This document shows positions 18,037 through 26,573 of a stretch of DNA of 64,000 bases, one piece after another (position 1 is the stretch's first letter; each line of letters opens with the position of its first letter). Source of the DNA: Pseudomonas sp. FP1742 (GTDB taxonomy: Bacteria > Pseudomonadota > Gammaproteobacteria > Pseudomonadales > Pseudomonadaceae); contig NZ_CP117460.1 in the NCBI RefSeq assembly GCF_030687145.1, positions 372,001 through 436,000 on the forward strand, given 5' to 3'. The position numbers and the translations under genes were made by a program. The notes under the pieces were generated by a model. The model saw only the letters and a list, made by a program, of their open reading frames with translations, made no database searches and was not told where the DNA came from.

Positions 18037-18243
18037 GAGGGAATCCCCGGCCTGCCTGTACCAAGGTTCCCGAAACGGGAGGGCTCGCGTTTTGTGTCGT
18101 GAGCCCGGTGTAAAGAGGGAATCCCCGGCCTGCCTGTACCAAGGACCCCAAAACGGGATGGGTTCGCCGCTGCTGCGGCATGAGCCCGGTGTAAAGAGGG
18201 GAATCCCCGGCCTGCCTGTACCAAGGTCCCCGAAACTGGGTAG
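18037..18243 (+). repeat. three tandem copies of a 78-81 bp repeat
   Basis: The unit begins GAGGGAATCCCCGGCCTGCC, continues TGTACCAAGG and ends GAGCCCGGTGTAAA. Copies start at 18037, 18115 and 18196; the third is cut short after CCAAGGTCCCCGAAACTGGG. In the first two copies an inner hairpin is framed by GGGCTC/GAGCCC (copy 1) and GGGTTC/GAGCCC (copy 2, a G-T pair instead), while the loop sequence diverges. A second small palindrome, TCCCGAAACGGGA, is at 18068-18080. It starts two bases after the stop of the preceding gene. Confidence 0.85.
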
Positions 18244-18244
18244 T

Positions 18245-18356
18245 GAATCGAATCACTGATTGGACTATTGCAGGGGGCGTGCCAGTTTTTAACAAACTGA
18301 AACAGAAAGTCGCTGAACAGCGCTGGAGGCCCCGTAATTCGGGGCTTTGGTGTTTT
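18245..18356 (+). ncRNA. candidate small RNA (weak)
   Basis: The 110 bases before the terminator contain two further perfect hairpins, CAGTTT-TTAAC-AAACTG at 18283-18299 and CGCTG-AA-CAGCG at 18311-18322, and no open frame. The series of hairpins ending in a terminator is what an intergenic sRNA looks like. I see no convincing promoter, and it may be only the 3' end of an mRNA. Confidence 0.25.
18327..18356 (+). terminator. Rho-independent terminator-like hairpin
   Basis: An eight-pair stem, AGGCCCCG/CGGGGCTT with one G-T pair, has a five-base loop TAATT and is followed by TGGTGTTTTT. It could end the transcript of the 146-residue protein gene, passing through the tandem repeats, or a separate small RNA starting just upstream. 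Confidence 0.6.
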
Positions 18357-18456
18357 TGTGATATTGATTTTGTTGGCGGCGAAGGCGGGATTTTGGATCG
18401 GTTGCCGTGCGCGATTGCGGTTCACGGTGCATTCAGTCGGTGCATCAAGCCCTGAA

Positions 18457-18547
18457 TGTGGGAGCGGGCTTGCTCGCGAAAGCGGTGTAACAGTCAACGA
18501 AGATGTTGAATGTTAAGGCCCCTTCGCGAGCAAGCCCGCTCCCACAT
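18457..18547. repeat. REP inverted pair
   Basis: TGTGGGAGCGGGCTTGCTCG and CGAGCAAGCCCGCTCCCACA enclose a spacer with AACAGTCAACGAAGATGTTG. It sits 43 bases beyond the stop of ntrC (on the other strand). Confidence 0.9.
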
Positions 18548-18590
18548 TGGTTCGCTGTTAGCCAGAGATCAGCGCAGATCCAAAGACTGT

Positions 18591-20027
18591 TTAGCCCTCA
18601 TCCCCTTCATCATCATCCCCACCATCTACCTTCATCCCCAATTCCTTAATCTTGCGCGTCAAGGTATTGCGGCCCCAGCCCAGCAGCACGGCGGCGTCGC
18701 GGCGGCGGCCGGCGGTATGTTTGAGGGCGGTTTCGATCATGATCCGCTCAAAACTCGGCACGGCACTGTCAAGCAGGCTCGACTGGCCGCGTGCCAAAGC
18801 CTGGTCGGCCCACTGGCGCAGCGCTTGCTCCCAGTTGGTCACCGGTGCCGAATCCTGCGGCAGGCTCAGCAGCTCTGGCGGCAGGTCGCTGATGTGCACT
18901 TCGCGGCCTGAAGCCATTACGGTGATCCAGCGGCAGGTGTTCTCCAGCTGGCGCACGTTGCCTGGCCACGGCAGGTTTTTCAGGTATTCCTCGGTTTCAC
19001 CTTTCAGCAGCTTCGGCTCTACCGCCAGTTCTTGCGCGGCGCGGCTGAGGAAGTGCTTGGCCAGGGTCGGGATGTCTTCGCGACGGTCCGACAGCCGTGG
19101 AATGTGGATGCGGATCACGTTGAGGCGGTGGAACAAGTCCTCACGGAATTTTCCGGCGTGCACCAGGGTTTCCAGATTCTGGTGTGTCGCGGCGATGATG
19201 CGTACATCGACCTTTACCGGCGTGTGACCACCGACGCGGTAGAACTCACCGTCCGCCAGTACCCGTAGCAAGCGAGTCTGGGTGTCCGCCGGCATGTCGC
19301 CGATTTCATCGAGAAACAGGGTGCCGCCATCGGCCTGTTCAAAACGCCCGCGCCGCAGGTTGGCCGCTCCGGTGAACGCGCCTTTTTCATGGCCGAACAG
19401 CTCGGACTCCATCAGGTCCTTGGGGATCGCCGCCATGTTCAGTGCGATGAACGGCGAGGCCGCCCGTGGGCTGTGACGGTGCAGGGCGTGGGCCACCAGC
19501 TCTTTACCGGTACCGGATTCGCCGTTGATCAGCACGGTGATGTTGGAGTGGCTCAAGCGCCCGATGGCGCGAAACACTTCCTGCATCGCCGGCGCTTCAC
19601 CGATGATTTCCGGGGTGCGGGTCAGCGTCGGGACGACTTCCAGGCCTTGTTGTTCCTGAGCGTGCTGGTTGGCGCGCTTGACCAGGGAAACGGCTTCGTC
19701 GACATCGAACGGCTTGGGCAGGTATTCGAATGCGCCGCCCTGATAGGACGCGACAGCGCTGTCCAGATCGGAGTGGGCAGTCATGATGATGACCGGCAGT
19801 CGTGGGTGTTGTTCGCGAATCCGCGCCAGAAGGTCCAGGCCGCTGGCACCCGGCATGCGAATGTCGGAGATGATCACGTCCGGCTGCTGGCGCGCCAGGC
19901 GGCTCATCACGCCATCGGCGCTGTCGAAGCTTTGGGTGGTCATGCCTTCCTGTTGCAAGGCTTTTTCCAGGACCCAACGGATAGAACGGTCGTCATCGAC
20001 GATCCACACGGTTTCACTACGGCTCAT
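18591..20027 (-). CDS. ntrC: nitrogen regulation response regulator NtrC
   Basis: 478 residues: receiver domain (1-120) with phospho-acceptor Asp55 in IISDIRMPG; sigma-54 AAA+ domain (about 145-375) with Walker A GESGTGKE, the sigma-54-contacting GAFTGA loop and Walker B LFLDEIGD; and a Fis-type helix-turn-helix at the C-terminus (RRRDAAVLLGWGRNTLTRKI). It has an unusual acidic tail (GGDDDEGDEG). Phosphorylated by NtrB under nitrogen limitation, it activates sigma-54 promoters such as that of glnA. Its start overlaps the ntrB stop by four bases (ATGA), so the two are translationally coupled. Confidence 0.97.
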   Translation of the reverse strand: MSRSETVWIVDDDRSIRWVLEKALQQEGMTTQSFDSADGVMSRLARQQPDVIISDIRMPGASGLDLLARIREQHPRLPVIIMTAHSDLDSAVASYQGGAFEYLPKPFDVDEAVSLVKRANQHAQEQQGLEVVPTLTRTPEIIGEAPAMQEVFRAIGRLSHSNITVLINGESGTGKELVAHALHRHSPRAASPFIALNMAAIPKDLMESELFGHEKGAFTGAANLRRGRFEQADGGTLFLDEIGDMPADTQTRLLRVLADGEFYRVGGHTPVKVDVRIIAATHQNLETLVHAGKFREDLFHRLNVIRIHIPRLSDRREDIPTLAKHFLSRAAQELAVEPKLLKGETEEYLKNLPWPGNVRQLENTCRWITVMASGREVHISDLPPELLSLPQDSAPVTNWEQALRQWADQALARGQSSLLDSAVPSFERIMIETALKHTAGRRRDAAVLLGWGRNTLTRKIKELGMKVDGGDDDEGDEG

Positions 20028-21109
20028 GTCGATGTGGCTCCTTGTTCCAGTGGCAGAAAGATCGAGAACGTGGTGTGGCCTGGATGGCTGTCACATTCGA
20101 TCAAGCCCTGGTGCTGGCTGATGATGTTCTGGGTAATGGCCAGGCCCAGCCCGGTACCGTCCGGGCGGCCGCTGACCATGGGGAAGAAGATTGTTTCCTG
20201 CAGCTCGGCGGGGATCCCCGGGCCGTTGTCGATGATTTCGATCTTGGTCACCAGGCGATGGCGCACGTGGCCGATGGTGAACTGGCGCATGGCGCGGGTA
20301 CGCAAGCTGATGCGACCAAGGCGCAGCTCGTTCTGGCTGCTGATGGCCTGCATCGCGTTGCGCACGATGTTCAGCACGGCTTGAATCATCTGTTCGCGAT
20401 CGATCAAGACATCCGGAATACTTGGATCGTAGTCGCGCACCAAAGTGATGCAGCCCTGACTTTCGGCTTCCACCAACTGACACACGCGCTCCAGCACTTC
20501 ATGGACGTTGCACATGGCCAGCGACGGCAATTTGTTGGAACCGAGCATGCGATCCACCAGATTGCGCAGGCGATCGGCCTCTTCAATGATGACATTGGTG
20601 TAATCGCGCAGGCTTTCTTCCGGCAGCTCACGGGCCAGCAACTGAGCCGCGCCACGAATGCCGCCGAGAGGGTTCTTGATCTCGTGGGCGAGGCCACGCA
20701 CCAGCATTTTGCTGGTTTCCTGCTTCGACAGTTGTGCCTCTTCCTTGGTGATCCGCAGGAGGCGGTCGCGAGGATGAACCTCCAGCAGCAGCATCGTGTC
20801 GCCATTGCTCAGGATTGGCGTCACGGCGTAGTCGACGGTCAGGGTCTGGCCGGTGAGGGCGGTGAGCATCGCTTCGCGCTTGGTGAACGGGTGCGCCTGC
20901 TCGACCGCCTGGCGCAGGGAATTCAGCGCTTCGGTGGATTCGGTGAACAACTCACTGATGAACTGCCCATGGCTACGCTGGCCGCTGATGGCCAGGAGCA
21001 TTTCCGCCGCCGGGTTCATGTACTCAAGGCGCAGTTCGGCGTCGAGCAGGATGGTGGCGGTGGTCAGGTTGTCGAGTAGCAAGCGGTGTAGTACGTCGCT
21101 AATGGTCAT
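20024..21109 (-). CDS. ntrB: nitrogen regulation sensor kinase NtrB
   Basis: 361 residues without membrane segments: an N-terminal PAS domain (about 10-120), a dimerisation/phosphotransfer region with His142 in LAHEIKNPLGG, and an ATPase domain with the N box (VLNIVRNAMQA), G1 box (DNGPGIP) and G2 box (GRPDGTGLGLAI). In the Ntr system PII proteins switch it between kinase and phosphatase according to nitrogen status. Upstream lies a 230-base gap containing strong NtrC-box-like sequences. It is the first gene of a two-gene operon with ntrC. Confidence 0.97.
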   Translation of the reverse strand: MTISDVLHRLLLDNLTTATILLDAELRLEYMNPAAEMLLAISGQRSHGQFISELFTESTEALNSLRQAVEQAHPFTKREAMLTALTGQTLTVDYAVTPILSNGDTMLLLEVHPRDRLLRITKEEAQLSKQETSKMLVRGLAHEIKNPLGGIRGAAQLLARELPEESLRDYTNVIIEEADRLRNLVDRMLGSNKLPSLAMCNVHEVLERVCQLVEAESQGCITLVRDYDPSIPDVLIDREQMIQAVLNIVRNAMQAISSQNELRLGRISLRTRAMRQFTIGHVRHRLVTKIEIIDNGPGIPAELQETIFFPMVSGRPDGTGLGLAITQNIISQHQGLIECDSHPGHTTFSIFLPLEQGATST

Positions 21110-21293
21110 CAGGACCTCTTTTGGAGCAGGGCATGCGCATGAATAACGCGCCGGTATGAGGAAAATGCAAAAACCAAACCAAGGCTCCGAAAAGAAGCGT
21201 TTAGAGCCTGAAACGGGCGTTTTACGCTCGTTTGCGTGGCGTTCTGCCAGCTTTCACGGGTACTTTCGAACCAAAATGGGTTGAGATGTGGGT

Positions 21294-21324
21294 ATGGTGC
21301 AGATGTTTGCACCAACATGGTGCG
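21294..21324. promoter_or_regulatory. NtrC binding sites upstream of ntrB
   Basis: TGCACC-AACAT-GGTGCG at 21308-21324 is a near-perfect NtrC box (consensus TGCACC-N5-GGTGCA). An overlapping arm to the left gives TGGTGCA-N6-TGCACCA, so three alternating half-sites are packed in about 31 bases, roughly 190 bases upstream of the ntrB start. I did not find a correctly spaced -24/-12 element for ntrB, so the sites may serve repression or a distant promoter. Confidence 0.65.
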
Positions 21325-21339
21325 CAAACCTGAACGAAG

Positions 21340-21948
21340 TTAGAAGAAGCTTTTTTCTTCTTCGGGCTTGTCTTTGAGAGGGCATTCGGGCCGTTGGCCG
21401 TAGTCGGTGAGGGTGCATGGTTTGGCTTGGCGTTTCTGCGCCAGGGAAATGCGTAGCATGTGGAACGGTTGATTAGCCGTGCGTTCGACGGTGCGGCCCT
21501 GTTCGTCGAGGATTTCCACCGACAGGTGATGGCTGCCACGGTCGATATTGCTCAGGGCGAACACCGGGCTTGGGCCGGGTTCGGCAGTGGGGTGGCCGTC
21601 CAGCAGCAAACGGTAACGATGGCCCCGTTGCAGGCCGGGTTCGCTGGTAACGCTGACGATCAATTCACCGGCACTGCTACGGATCGTGGCATCCGGCTCC
21701 GGCACCAGCACACGAAGCATGTCGTAATGAAACAGGGGGTTGGCCGGGTTTGTTTTCGCGGCCGTCATGGGCGCTGCGCCACTCGGGTTGGCTGACATTC
21801 GATTGCTTGTCGCCAACGGCACACGTTTGGCGTTGCGGGTGCCCGGCTGATCGGTGAAGACTCGATTACCCTGAGCGTCGATATATGTGAAGACCTCGGC
21901 CATTGCCGGCAGGCTGACCAGGCACGCGATCAACAGCCAGGCCCTCAA
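21340..21948 (-). CDS. secreted DUF4124 protein (second of a tandem pair)
   Basis: 202 residues with a signal peptide (MRAWLLIACLVSLPAMA, cleavage after residue 17) and a DUF4124 domain at once after it (EVFTYIDAQGNRVFTDQPG). A beta-rich segment follows (SEPGLQRGHRYRLLLDGHP near 115-133), resembling the corresponding part of the upstream gene's product. No enzyme motif is seen. Its start overlaps the stop of the upstream DUF4124 gene by four bases, so they are co-translated. It sits between glnA/chorismate mutase and ntrBC. The role is unknown, though a periplasmic structural or binding role is conceivable. Confidence 0.82.
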   Translation of the reverse strand: MRAWLLIACLVSLPAMAEVFTYIDAQGNRVFTDQPGTRNAKRVPLATSNRMSANPSGAAPMTAAKTNPANPLFHYDMLRVLVPEPDATIRSSAGELIVSVTSEPGLQRGHRYRLLLDGHPTAEPGPSPVFALSNIDRGSHHLSVEILDEQGRTVERTANQPFHMLRISLAQKRQAKPCTLTDYGQRPECPLKDKPEEEKSFF

Positions 21949-22460
21949 GGTTTATGCACCCGTTGCACGGTGAACGTCACGGTGGGGCTCTGTTGCACGA
22001 CGTTTTGCCCGTCGATCACCTGAACCGCAAGGTTATGTTCGCCACGGTCGATGTTCACCAGTTGCAGAATCGGCACGTTGCTCGGCTGGCCGTAGGGTTG
22101 ACCGTCCAGTAACAGCCTCAATCGATGAGCACCTTGCAGGCGTGGATTGATCAATACGCTGACGGTGAACGTGCCGTTGTTGGCGCGCAAGGCTTCTTCG
22201 GTGGGCAGGCCGCTCAGCTCCAGCACCTGATAGGCGCTGTGCGGTTGGTCACGGCCACTGGCTTGCGCAGGTGCTACGGGTTCGCTGGGCGACTGACGCT
22301 CGACGCTGTTGAGCGGTGGCAATTCGACCGGCCGGGCTTTGACGCCGTCGGGCGGCTGATTGCTGTAGGCGGTGTTGCCATTGGCGTCGGTGTACTTATA
22401 GATCTGCGCGGCGGCGGGCAGGGCGATCAGTACGAGCAGGCATAACAACAATGAGCGCAT
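21945..22460 (-). CDS. secreted DUF4124 protein (first of a tandem pair)
   Basis: 171 residues from the ATG at 22458-22460, which opens a signal peptide (MRSLLLCLLVLIALPAAA); a start nine codons upstream would precede it with polar residues. The mature protein begins with the DUF4124 motif QIYKYTDANGNTAYSNQPPDG. A proline-rich linker and a beta domain (INPRLQGAHRLRLLLDGQP) follow. The layout is the same as in the downstream gene, including LLLDGxP and NIDRGxHxL segments, so the pair arose by tandem duplication. The function is unknown. Confidence 0.82.
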   Translation of the reverse strand: MRSLLLCLLVLIALPAAAQIYKYTDANGNTAYSNQPPDGVKARPVELPPLNSVERQSPSEPVAPAQASGRDQPHSAYQVLELSGLPTEEALRANNGTFTVSVLINPRLQGAHRLRLLLDGQPYGQPSNVPILQLVNIDRGEHNLAVQVIDGQNVVQQSPTVTFTVQRVHKP

Positions 22461-22561
22461 TGCAGGCTTCCATTGGCCGTTGGGCAAGTGTCCGGCCCTG
22501 TTCCGTTCGTGGCGACTAAGCGCTGAGCATAGAGCACATCAGCGCATGTCGGCAGGCCGGC

Positions 22562-23110
22562 TCAGCGGCTGGCGCTGCACAACTCAGCGCTGGCGCGTAC
22601 CTTGGCGAGCTCGCGCAGAGATACTTGGGTGCCGGTTTTGTTGGCCTTGGCCAGCCAGGACGGGCACTGCGGGTCAGTGCGATAAGGGCTGAAATCGGCC
22701 AGTTGTTGCAGCAGGCGTTTTTGTAACCGATCAAGTTGCGGGCGGATCTGCCCGACCAGATCCGGGCGAGGATCAGCGGGCGCCTTGCCCTGTGCATGCC
22801 AGTCAGACAGGTGTGCGTATTGCACCAGTTTGTTGGCCTCGATCTGCGCCGAAAAAAACTGTTCGACGGCTTCGTTGCTCAATTTATAGTCAGGAGCCAA
22901 GGCGACAGCACCTGCAATTACCTCACGCTCGCGCTGACGATCTTCGACAGGTTTGCCGCTGTCCCATTTGCTCAGTGCGACCTGGTCGGCAATCGCCAGG
23001 CGCTCCTCGATGGTGCCCAGCAATGGAGCGAGAGCGGCAGGGGCCGGGCTGGCGAAAGCGCTGTTGGCCAGCAGGGCAGTGAGCAAGGCAAGGGATGAGC
23101 GTAGGCGCAT
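22562..23110 (-). CDS. secreted chorismate mutase (AroQ gamma class)
   Basis: 182 residues from the ATG at 23108-23110, with a signal peptide (MRLRSSLALLTALLANSAFA). The all-helical AroQ core follows: LLGTIEERLAIADQVALSKW with the substrate-binding Arg and Lys, then PVEDRQREREVI, and the Gln/Glu of the second helix near NEAVEQFFSAQIEANK. Chorismate mutase turns chorismate into prephenate; gamma-class enzymes are exported to the periplasm and their purpose there is unresolved. The C-terminal half carries two cysteines (in DPQCPSW and AELCSAS) that probably form a disulfide. It lies downstream of glnA, beyond that gene's terminator. Confidence 0.85.
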   Translation of the reverse strand: MRLRSSLALLTALLANSAFASPAPAALAPLLGTIEERLAIADQVALSKWDSGKPVEDRQREREVIAGAVALAPDYKLSNEAVEQFFSAQIEANKLVQYAHLSDWHAQGKAPADPRPDLVGQIRPQLDRLQKRLLQQLADFSPYRTDPQCPSWLAKANKTGTQVSLRELAKVRASAELCSASR

Positions 23111-23183
23111 GGAGGATCTCGACTTTATCGGGTGAAGGCCATGATGCACGCAACCGGGCATCCGATGACAGACGTTCGCCCAC

Positions 23184-23213
23184 AAAAAAGGCCTCCCGAA
23201 GGAGGCCTCTCTT
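23184..23213. terminator. Rho-independent terminator (bidirectional), end of glnA
   Basis: The perfect stem AGGCCTCC/GGAGGCCT with loop CGAA occupies 23190-23209. It is flanked by AAAAAA on the left (a T-run for the reverse-strand glnA transcript) and CTCTTTT on the right. Confidence 0.9.
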
Positions 23214-23244
23214 TTGTCACGCTGCGTAGTGCAGCGCTACCGGA

Positions 23245-24651
23245 TCAGCAGCTGTAGTACAGCTCATATTCCAGTGGGTGTACGAAGGTACGAACTTTGA
23301 TTTCTTCTTCGCTTTTCAGAGCGATGTAAGCGTCGATGAAGTCGTCGCTGAAAACGCCGCCTTTGGTCAGGAACGCACGACCTTTGTCCAGCTCTTCCAG
23401 GGCTTCTTTCAGGCTGCCGCAAACTTGTGGGATCTCTTTCGCCTCTTCAGGCGGCAGGTCGTACAGGTTTTTGTCAGCTGCGTCGCCAGGGTGGATCTTG
23501 TTCTGGATGCCGTCCAAGCCAGCCATCAACAGTGCAGCGAAGCCCAGGTACGGGTTGGCTGCCGGATCCGGGAAACGGGCTTCGATACGGCGAGCGCGAG
23601 GGCTGGACACGTAAGGAATACGGATCGAAGCGGAACGGTTGCGAGCCGAGTAGGCCAGCATCACTGGAGCTTCGAAACCTGGGACCAGACGCTTGTAGGA
23701 GTTGGTCGACGGGTTGGTGAAGCCGTTCAGAGCCTTACCGTGCTTGATGATGCCGCCGATGAAGTACAGGGCGGTATCGGACAGGCCGGCATAGCCTTCG
23801 CCAGCGAAGGTGTTCTTGCCATCTTTGGCGATGGACAGGTGAACGTGCATACCCGAACCGTTGTCGCCGTACAGCGGCTTAGGCATGAAGGTCGCGGTGC
23901 GTCCGTAGGCATCAGCTACGTTGTGTACGCAGTATTTCAGGGTCTGAACTTCGTCAGCCTTGGCCACCAGGGTGTTGAACTTCACACCGATTTCGTTCTG
24001 ACCGGCAGTCGCCACTTCGTGGTGGTGAACTTCGATGGTCAGGCCCATTTCTTCCATGGCGTTGCACATGGAGGTACGGATTTCGTGGTCGTGGTCGAAC
24101 GGCGGAACCGGGAAGTAGCCGCCTTTGACGCCTGGACGGTGGCCTTTGTTGCCGCCTTCCACGTCCTGGTCGGACATCCACGAACCTTGTTCGGAGTAGA
24201 TTTTGAACATCGAGCCAGAGATGTCGGACTTGAACTTCACTTCGTCGAAGATGAAGAACTCAGGCTCTGGACCCACAAATACGGTGTCGCCAATACCGGT
24301 CGACTTCAGGTATTCCTCGGCACGCTTGGCGATCGCCCGTGGGTCACGGTCGTAGCCTTGCATGGTCGAAGGCTCGATCACGTCGCAAACCAGGATCAGG
24401 GTCGGCTCTTCGGTGAACGGGTCGAGAACGGCAGTGGTGTCGTCCGGCATCAGGATCATGTCGGAAGCTTCGATGCCTTTCCAGCCAGCGATGGAGGAAC
24501 CGTCGAACATTTTGCCTTCTTCGAAGAAAGCTTCATCCAGCGCATCGCGAGCCGGCATGGTCACGTGGTGCTGAGTGCCTTTGGTGTCCGTGAAGCGCAG
24601 ATCAATCCACTTGACGTCATGATCTTTGATGAGTTGAACCGACTTCGACAT
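23245..24651 (-). CDS. glnA: glutamine synthetase, type I
   Basis: 468 residues, the length of GSI-beta dodecameric enzymes. Landmarks are the beta-Grasp N-terminus ([16 protein letters not shown]), the FDGSSIAGW segment, the metal-binding EPEFFIFDE, the [13 protein letters not shown]/metal loop near 265, and the adenylylation site Tyr in [10 protein letters not shown] near residue 397. It condenses glutamate and ammonia at the cost of ATP and is the main ammonium-assimilating enzyme in low nitrogen. A sigma-54 promoter and two NtrC boxes lie upstream; a strong terminator follows. Confidence 0.98.
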   Translation of the reverse strand: MSKSVQLIKDHDVKWIDLRFTDTKGTQHHVTMPARDALDEAFFEEGKMFDGSSIAGWKGIEASDMILMPDDTTAVLDPFTEEPTLILVCDVIEPSTMQGYDRDPRAIAKRAEEYLKSTGIGDTVFVGPEPEFFIFDEVKFKSDISGSMFKIYSEQGSWMSDQDVEGGNKGHRPGVKGGYFPVPPFDHDHEIRTSMCNAMEEMGLTIEVHHHEVATAGQNEIGVKFNTLVAKADEVQTLKYCVHNVADAYGRTATFMPKPLYGDNGSGMHVHLSIAKDGKNTFAGEGYAGLSDTALYFIGGIIKHGKALNGFTNPSTNSYKRLVPGFEAPVMLAYSARNRSASIRIPYVSSPRARRIEARFPDPAANPYLGFAALLMAGLDGIQNKIHPGDAADKNLYDLPPEEAKEIPQVCGSLKEALEELDKGRAFLTKGGVFSDDFIDAYIALKSEEEIKVRTFVHPLEYELYYSC

Positions 24652-24748
24652 AGTGTCCTCCGGGTGGCTTAGGGCTAGTAATGGATGCCCTTAAATGTGG
24701 GTGATGCCGGCGCGAATACTCTGCCATGGCAACCTGCCTCACAAGGGA

Positions 24749-24763
24749 GCAAATTGCATGCCA
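24749..24763 (-). promoter_or_regulatory. sigma-54 promoter of glnA
   Basis: Read on the reverse strand: TGGCATGCAATTTGC. GG and GC are separated by exactly ten bases, matching the sigma-54 consensus TGGCAC-N5-TTGC at all but one of its conserved positions. The expected start point is near 24738, giving a leader of about 87 bases before glnA. Confidence 0.82.
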
Positions 24764-24813
24764 GTGCCTCATCGTGGGTTTTTTGCCCCAATATCACGCT
24801 TCCAAGGAGGCGG

Positions 24814-24883
24814 CGCACCATAAAGCGCAAAATATCGCCCTGTAATGTAGCGTTGATTTCCATAAATGACCTGTTTTGGTGCG
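24814..24883. promoter_or_regulatory. two NtrC box-like sites upstream of glnA
   Basis: CGCACC-ATAAA-GCGCAA at 24814-24830 and TGACCT-GTTTT-GGTGCG at 24867-24883 each keep the 6-5-6 layout of the NtrC box (TGCACC-N5-GGTGCA) with one good half-site. They lie about 50 and 105 bases upstream of the -24 element, the usual enhancer distance, and about five helical turns apart. Confidence 0.55.
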
Positions 24884-24931
24884 CGCAAAACCTTCTGCAC
24901 ATTAACTGGTTAAACCTTGAGCAATTTCCGC

Positions 24932-24937
24932 TATAAT
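24932..24937 (+). promoter_or_regulatory. probable -10 box of the thiI promoter
   Basis: TATAAT lies 43 bases upstream of the thiI ATG. The matching -35 is weak (GTTAAA at 24909-24914, 17-base spacing). The 328-base gap between glnA and thiI thus holds divergent promoters. Confidence 0.5.
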
Positions 24938-24979
24938 CCGCGCCCCCCTTTTTCGGCTGGCCCTGCGCGCGCTGTTTTC

Positions 24980-26434
24980 ATGAAACTAATCGTAAAAGTC
25001 TTCCCCGAGATCACCATCAAGAGCCGCCCGGTACGGATGCGTTTCATCCGCCAATTGGCCAAAAACATCCGTACCGTGCTCCGCGATCTGGACCCGGCCG
25101 TGGTGGTGAACGGCGTGTGGGACAATCTCGAGCTGGAAACCCGCGTCAGCGACCCCAAAGCCCTCAAGGAGATGACCGAGCGCCTGAGCTGCATGCCGGG
25201 CATCGCGCATTTCCTGCAGGTCGATGAATACCCGTTGGGCGACTTCGACGACATCGTCGAGAAGTGCAAGCTGCACTTCGGCGATGCGCTGGCCGGGAAG
25301 ATTTTCTCGGTGCGCTGCAAGCGTGCCGGCAAGCACGAATTCAGCTCCATGGACGTGGAGAAATACGTCGGCAGCCAACTGCGTCGTCAGTGCGGCGCCG
25401 CCGGTATTTCCCTGAAAGAGCCTGAAATCGAAGTTCGCATCGAAATTCGCGACAAACGGTTGTTCGTGATCCACAGCCAGCACAACAGCATCGGCGGTTA
25501 TCCGCTGGGTGCCCTGGAACAGACGCTTGTGCTGATGTCCGGCGGCTTCGATTCCACCGTGGCTGCGTACCAGATCATGCGTCGCGGGCTGATGAGCCAT
25601 TTCTGCTTCTTCAATCTGGGCGGGCGAGCCCATGAACTGGGCGTGATGGAAGTCGCGCACTTCATCTGGAAGAAGTACGGCAGCTCCCAGCGCGTGTTAT
25701 TTGTCAGTGTGCCGTTCGAGGAAGTCCTGGGAGAAATTCTCGGGAAAGTCGATAACAGTCATATGGGCGTAGTTTTGAAGCGTATGATGTTACGCGCTGC
25801 TTCCCGTATTGCCGATCGGCTGGACATCGAAGCGCTGGTCACCGGCGAAGCGATTTCCCAGGTGTCGAGCCAGACATTGCCGAACCTGTCCGTGATCGAC
25901 TGCGTGACCGACAAACTGGTCTTGCGTCCACTGATCGCCAGTCACAAGCAGGACATCATCGACCTGGCCAACGAAATCGGCACCGCCGACTTCGCCAGGC
26001 ACATGCCGGAATACTGCGGGGTCATTTCGGTTAACCCGAAAACCCATGCCAAGCGTCCGCGCGTGGAGCATGAAGAGAAAGAATTCGACATGGCGGTGCT
26101 TGAGCGTGCGCTCGAGAACGCCAAACTGGTGCCGATCGATCGCGTGATCGACGAATTGGGCCAGGACTTGCAGATTGAAGAAGTCAGCGAAGCGCTGGCG
26201 GGCCAGATCATCATCGACATCCGTCACCCGGATGCCGCCGAAGACGACCCGCTGGAGCTTCCTGGTATCGAGGTACAGACGATGCCGTTTTATGCACTGA
26301 ACGCTCGTTTCAAGGAACTGGACCCTACTCGCCAGTACCTGCTGTATTGCGACAAAGGCGTGATGAGTCGCCTGCATGCCCACCATTTGCTCAGTGAGGG
26401 GCATGCCAATGTGCGCGTTTATCGACCGAGCTAA
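24980..26434 (+). CDS. thiI: tRNA 4-thiouridine synthetase / ThiS sulfurtransferase
   Basis: 484 residues from the ATG at 24980 ([19 protein letters not shown]); an upstream in-frame start would add 21 residues foreign to the family. The order is NFLD and THUMP domains (1-165), a PP-loop ATPase with [13 protein letters not shown] near 190-202, and a C-terminal rhodanese domain with the catalytic Cys457 in YCDKGVMSR. The second redox cysteine is in PEYCGVIS near residue 345. It makes 4-thiouridine at tRNA position 8 and, in species using this route, supplies sulfur to ThiS for thiamine. Confidence 0.97.
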   Translation: MKLIVKVFPEITIKSRPVRMRFIRQLAKNIRTVLRDLDPAVVVNGVWDNLELETRVSDPKALKEMTERLSCMPGIAHFLQVDEYPLGDFDDIVEKCKLHFGDALAGKIFSVRCKRAGKHEFSSMDVEKYVGSQLRRQCGAAGISLKEPEIEVRIEIRDKRLFVIHSQHNSIGGYPLGALEQTLVLMSGGFDSTVAAYQIMRRGLMSHFCFFNLGGRAHELGVMEVAHFIWKKYGSSQRVLFVSVPFEEVLGEILGKVDNSHMGVVLKRMMLRAASRIADRLDIEALVTGEAISQVSSQTLPNLSVIDCVTDKLVLRPLIASHKQDIIDLANEIGTADFARHMPEYCGVISVNPKTHAKRPRVEHEEKEFDMAVLERALENAKLVPIDRVIDELGQDLQIEEVSEALAGQIIIDIRHPDAAEDDPLELPGIEVQTMPFYALNARFKELDPTRQYLLYCDKGVMSRLHAHHLLSEGHANVRVYRPS

Positions 26435-26573
26435 GAGCCCGGGGCTGTTTGCCTGTGGCCTGCGTCACCGGCCCCCCGACTCTGCCGTCAAGCTGTAACG
26501 GCAAGGCCTGACTCTACTGTAAATCGCTGCCAAGACTTGTCAGCACACCGAATCCTCTGATCGAGATACACAA

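Noticed and set aside
18037..18243. Possible CRISPR array
   Set aside because: The repeat units are adjacent copies without unrelated spacers and carry inner hairpins; no cas genes occur in the window.
21240..21256. Sigma-54-like TGGCAGAACGCCACGC before ntrB
   Set aside because: The GG-GC spacing is eleven and not ten bases, and the -12 part lacks TTGC. I do not list it as a promoter.
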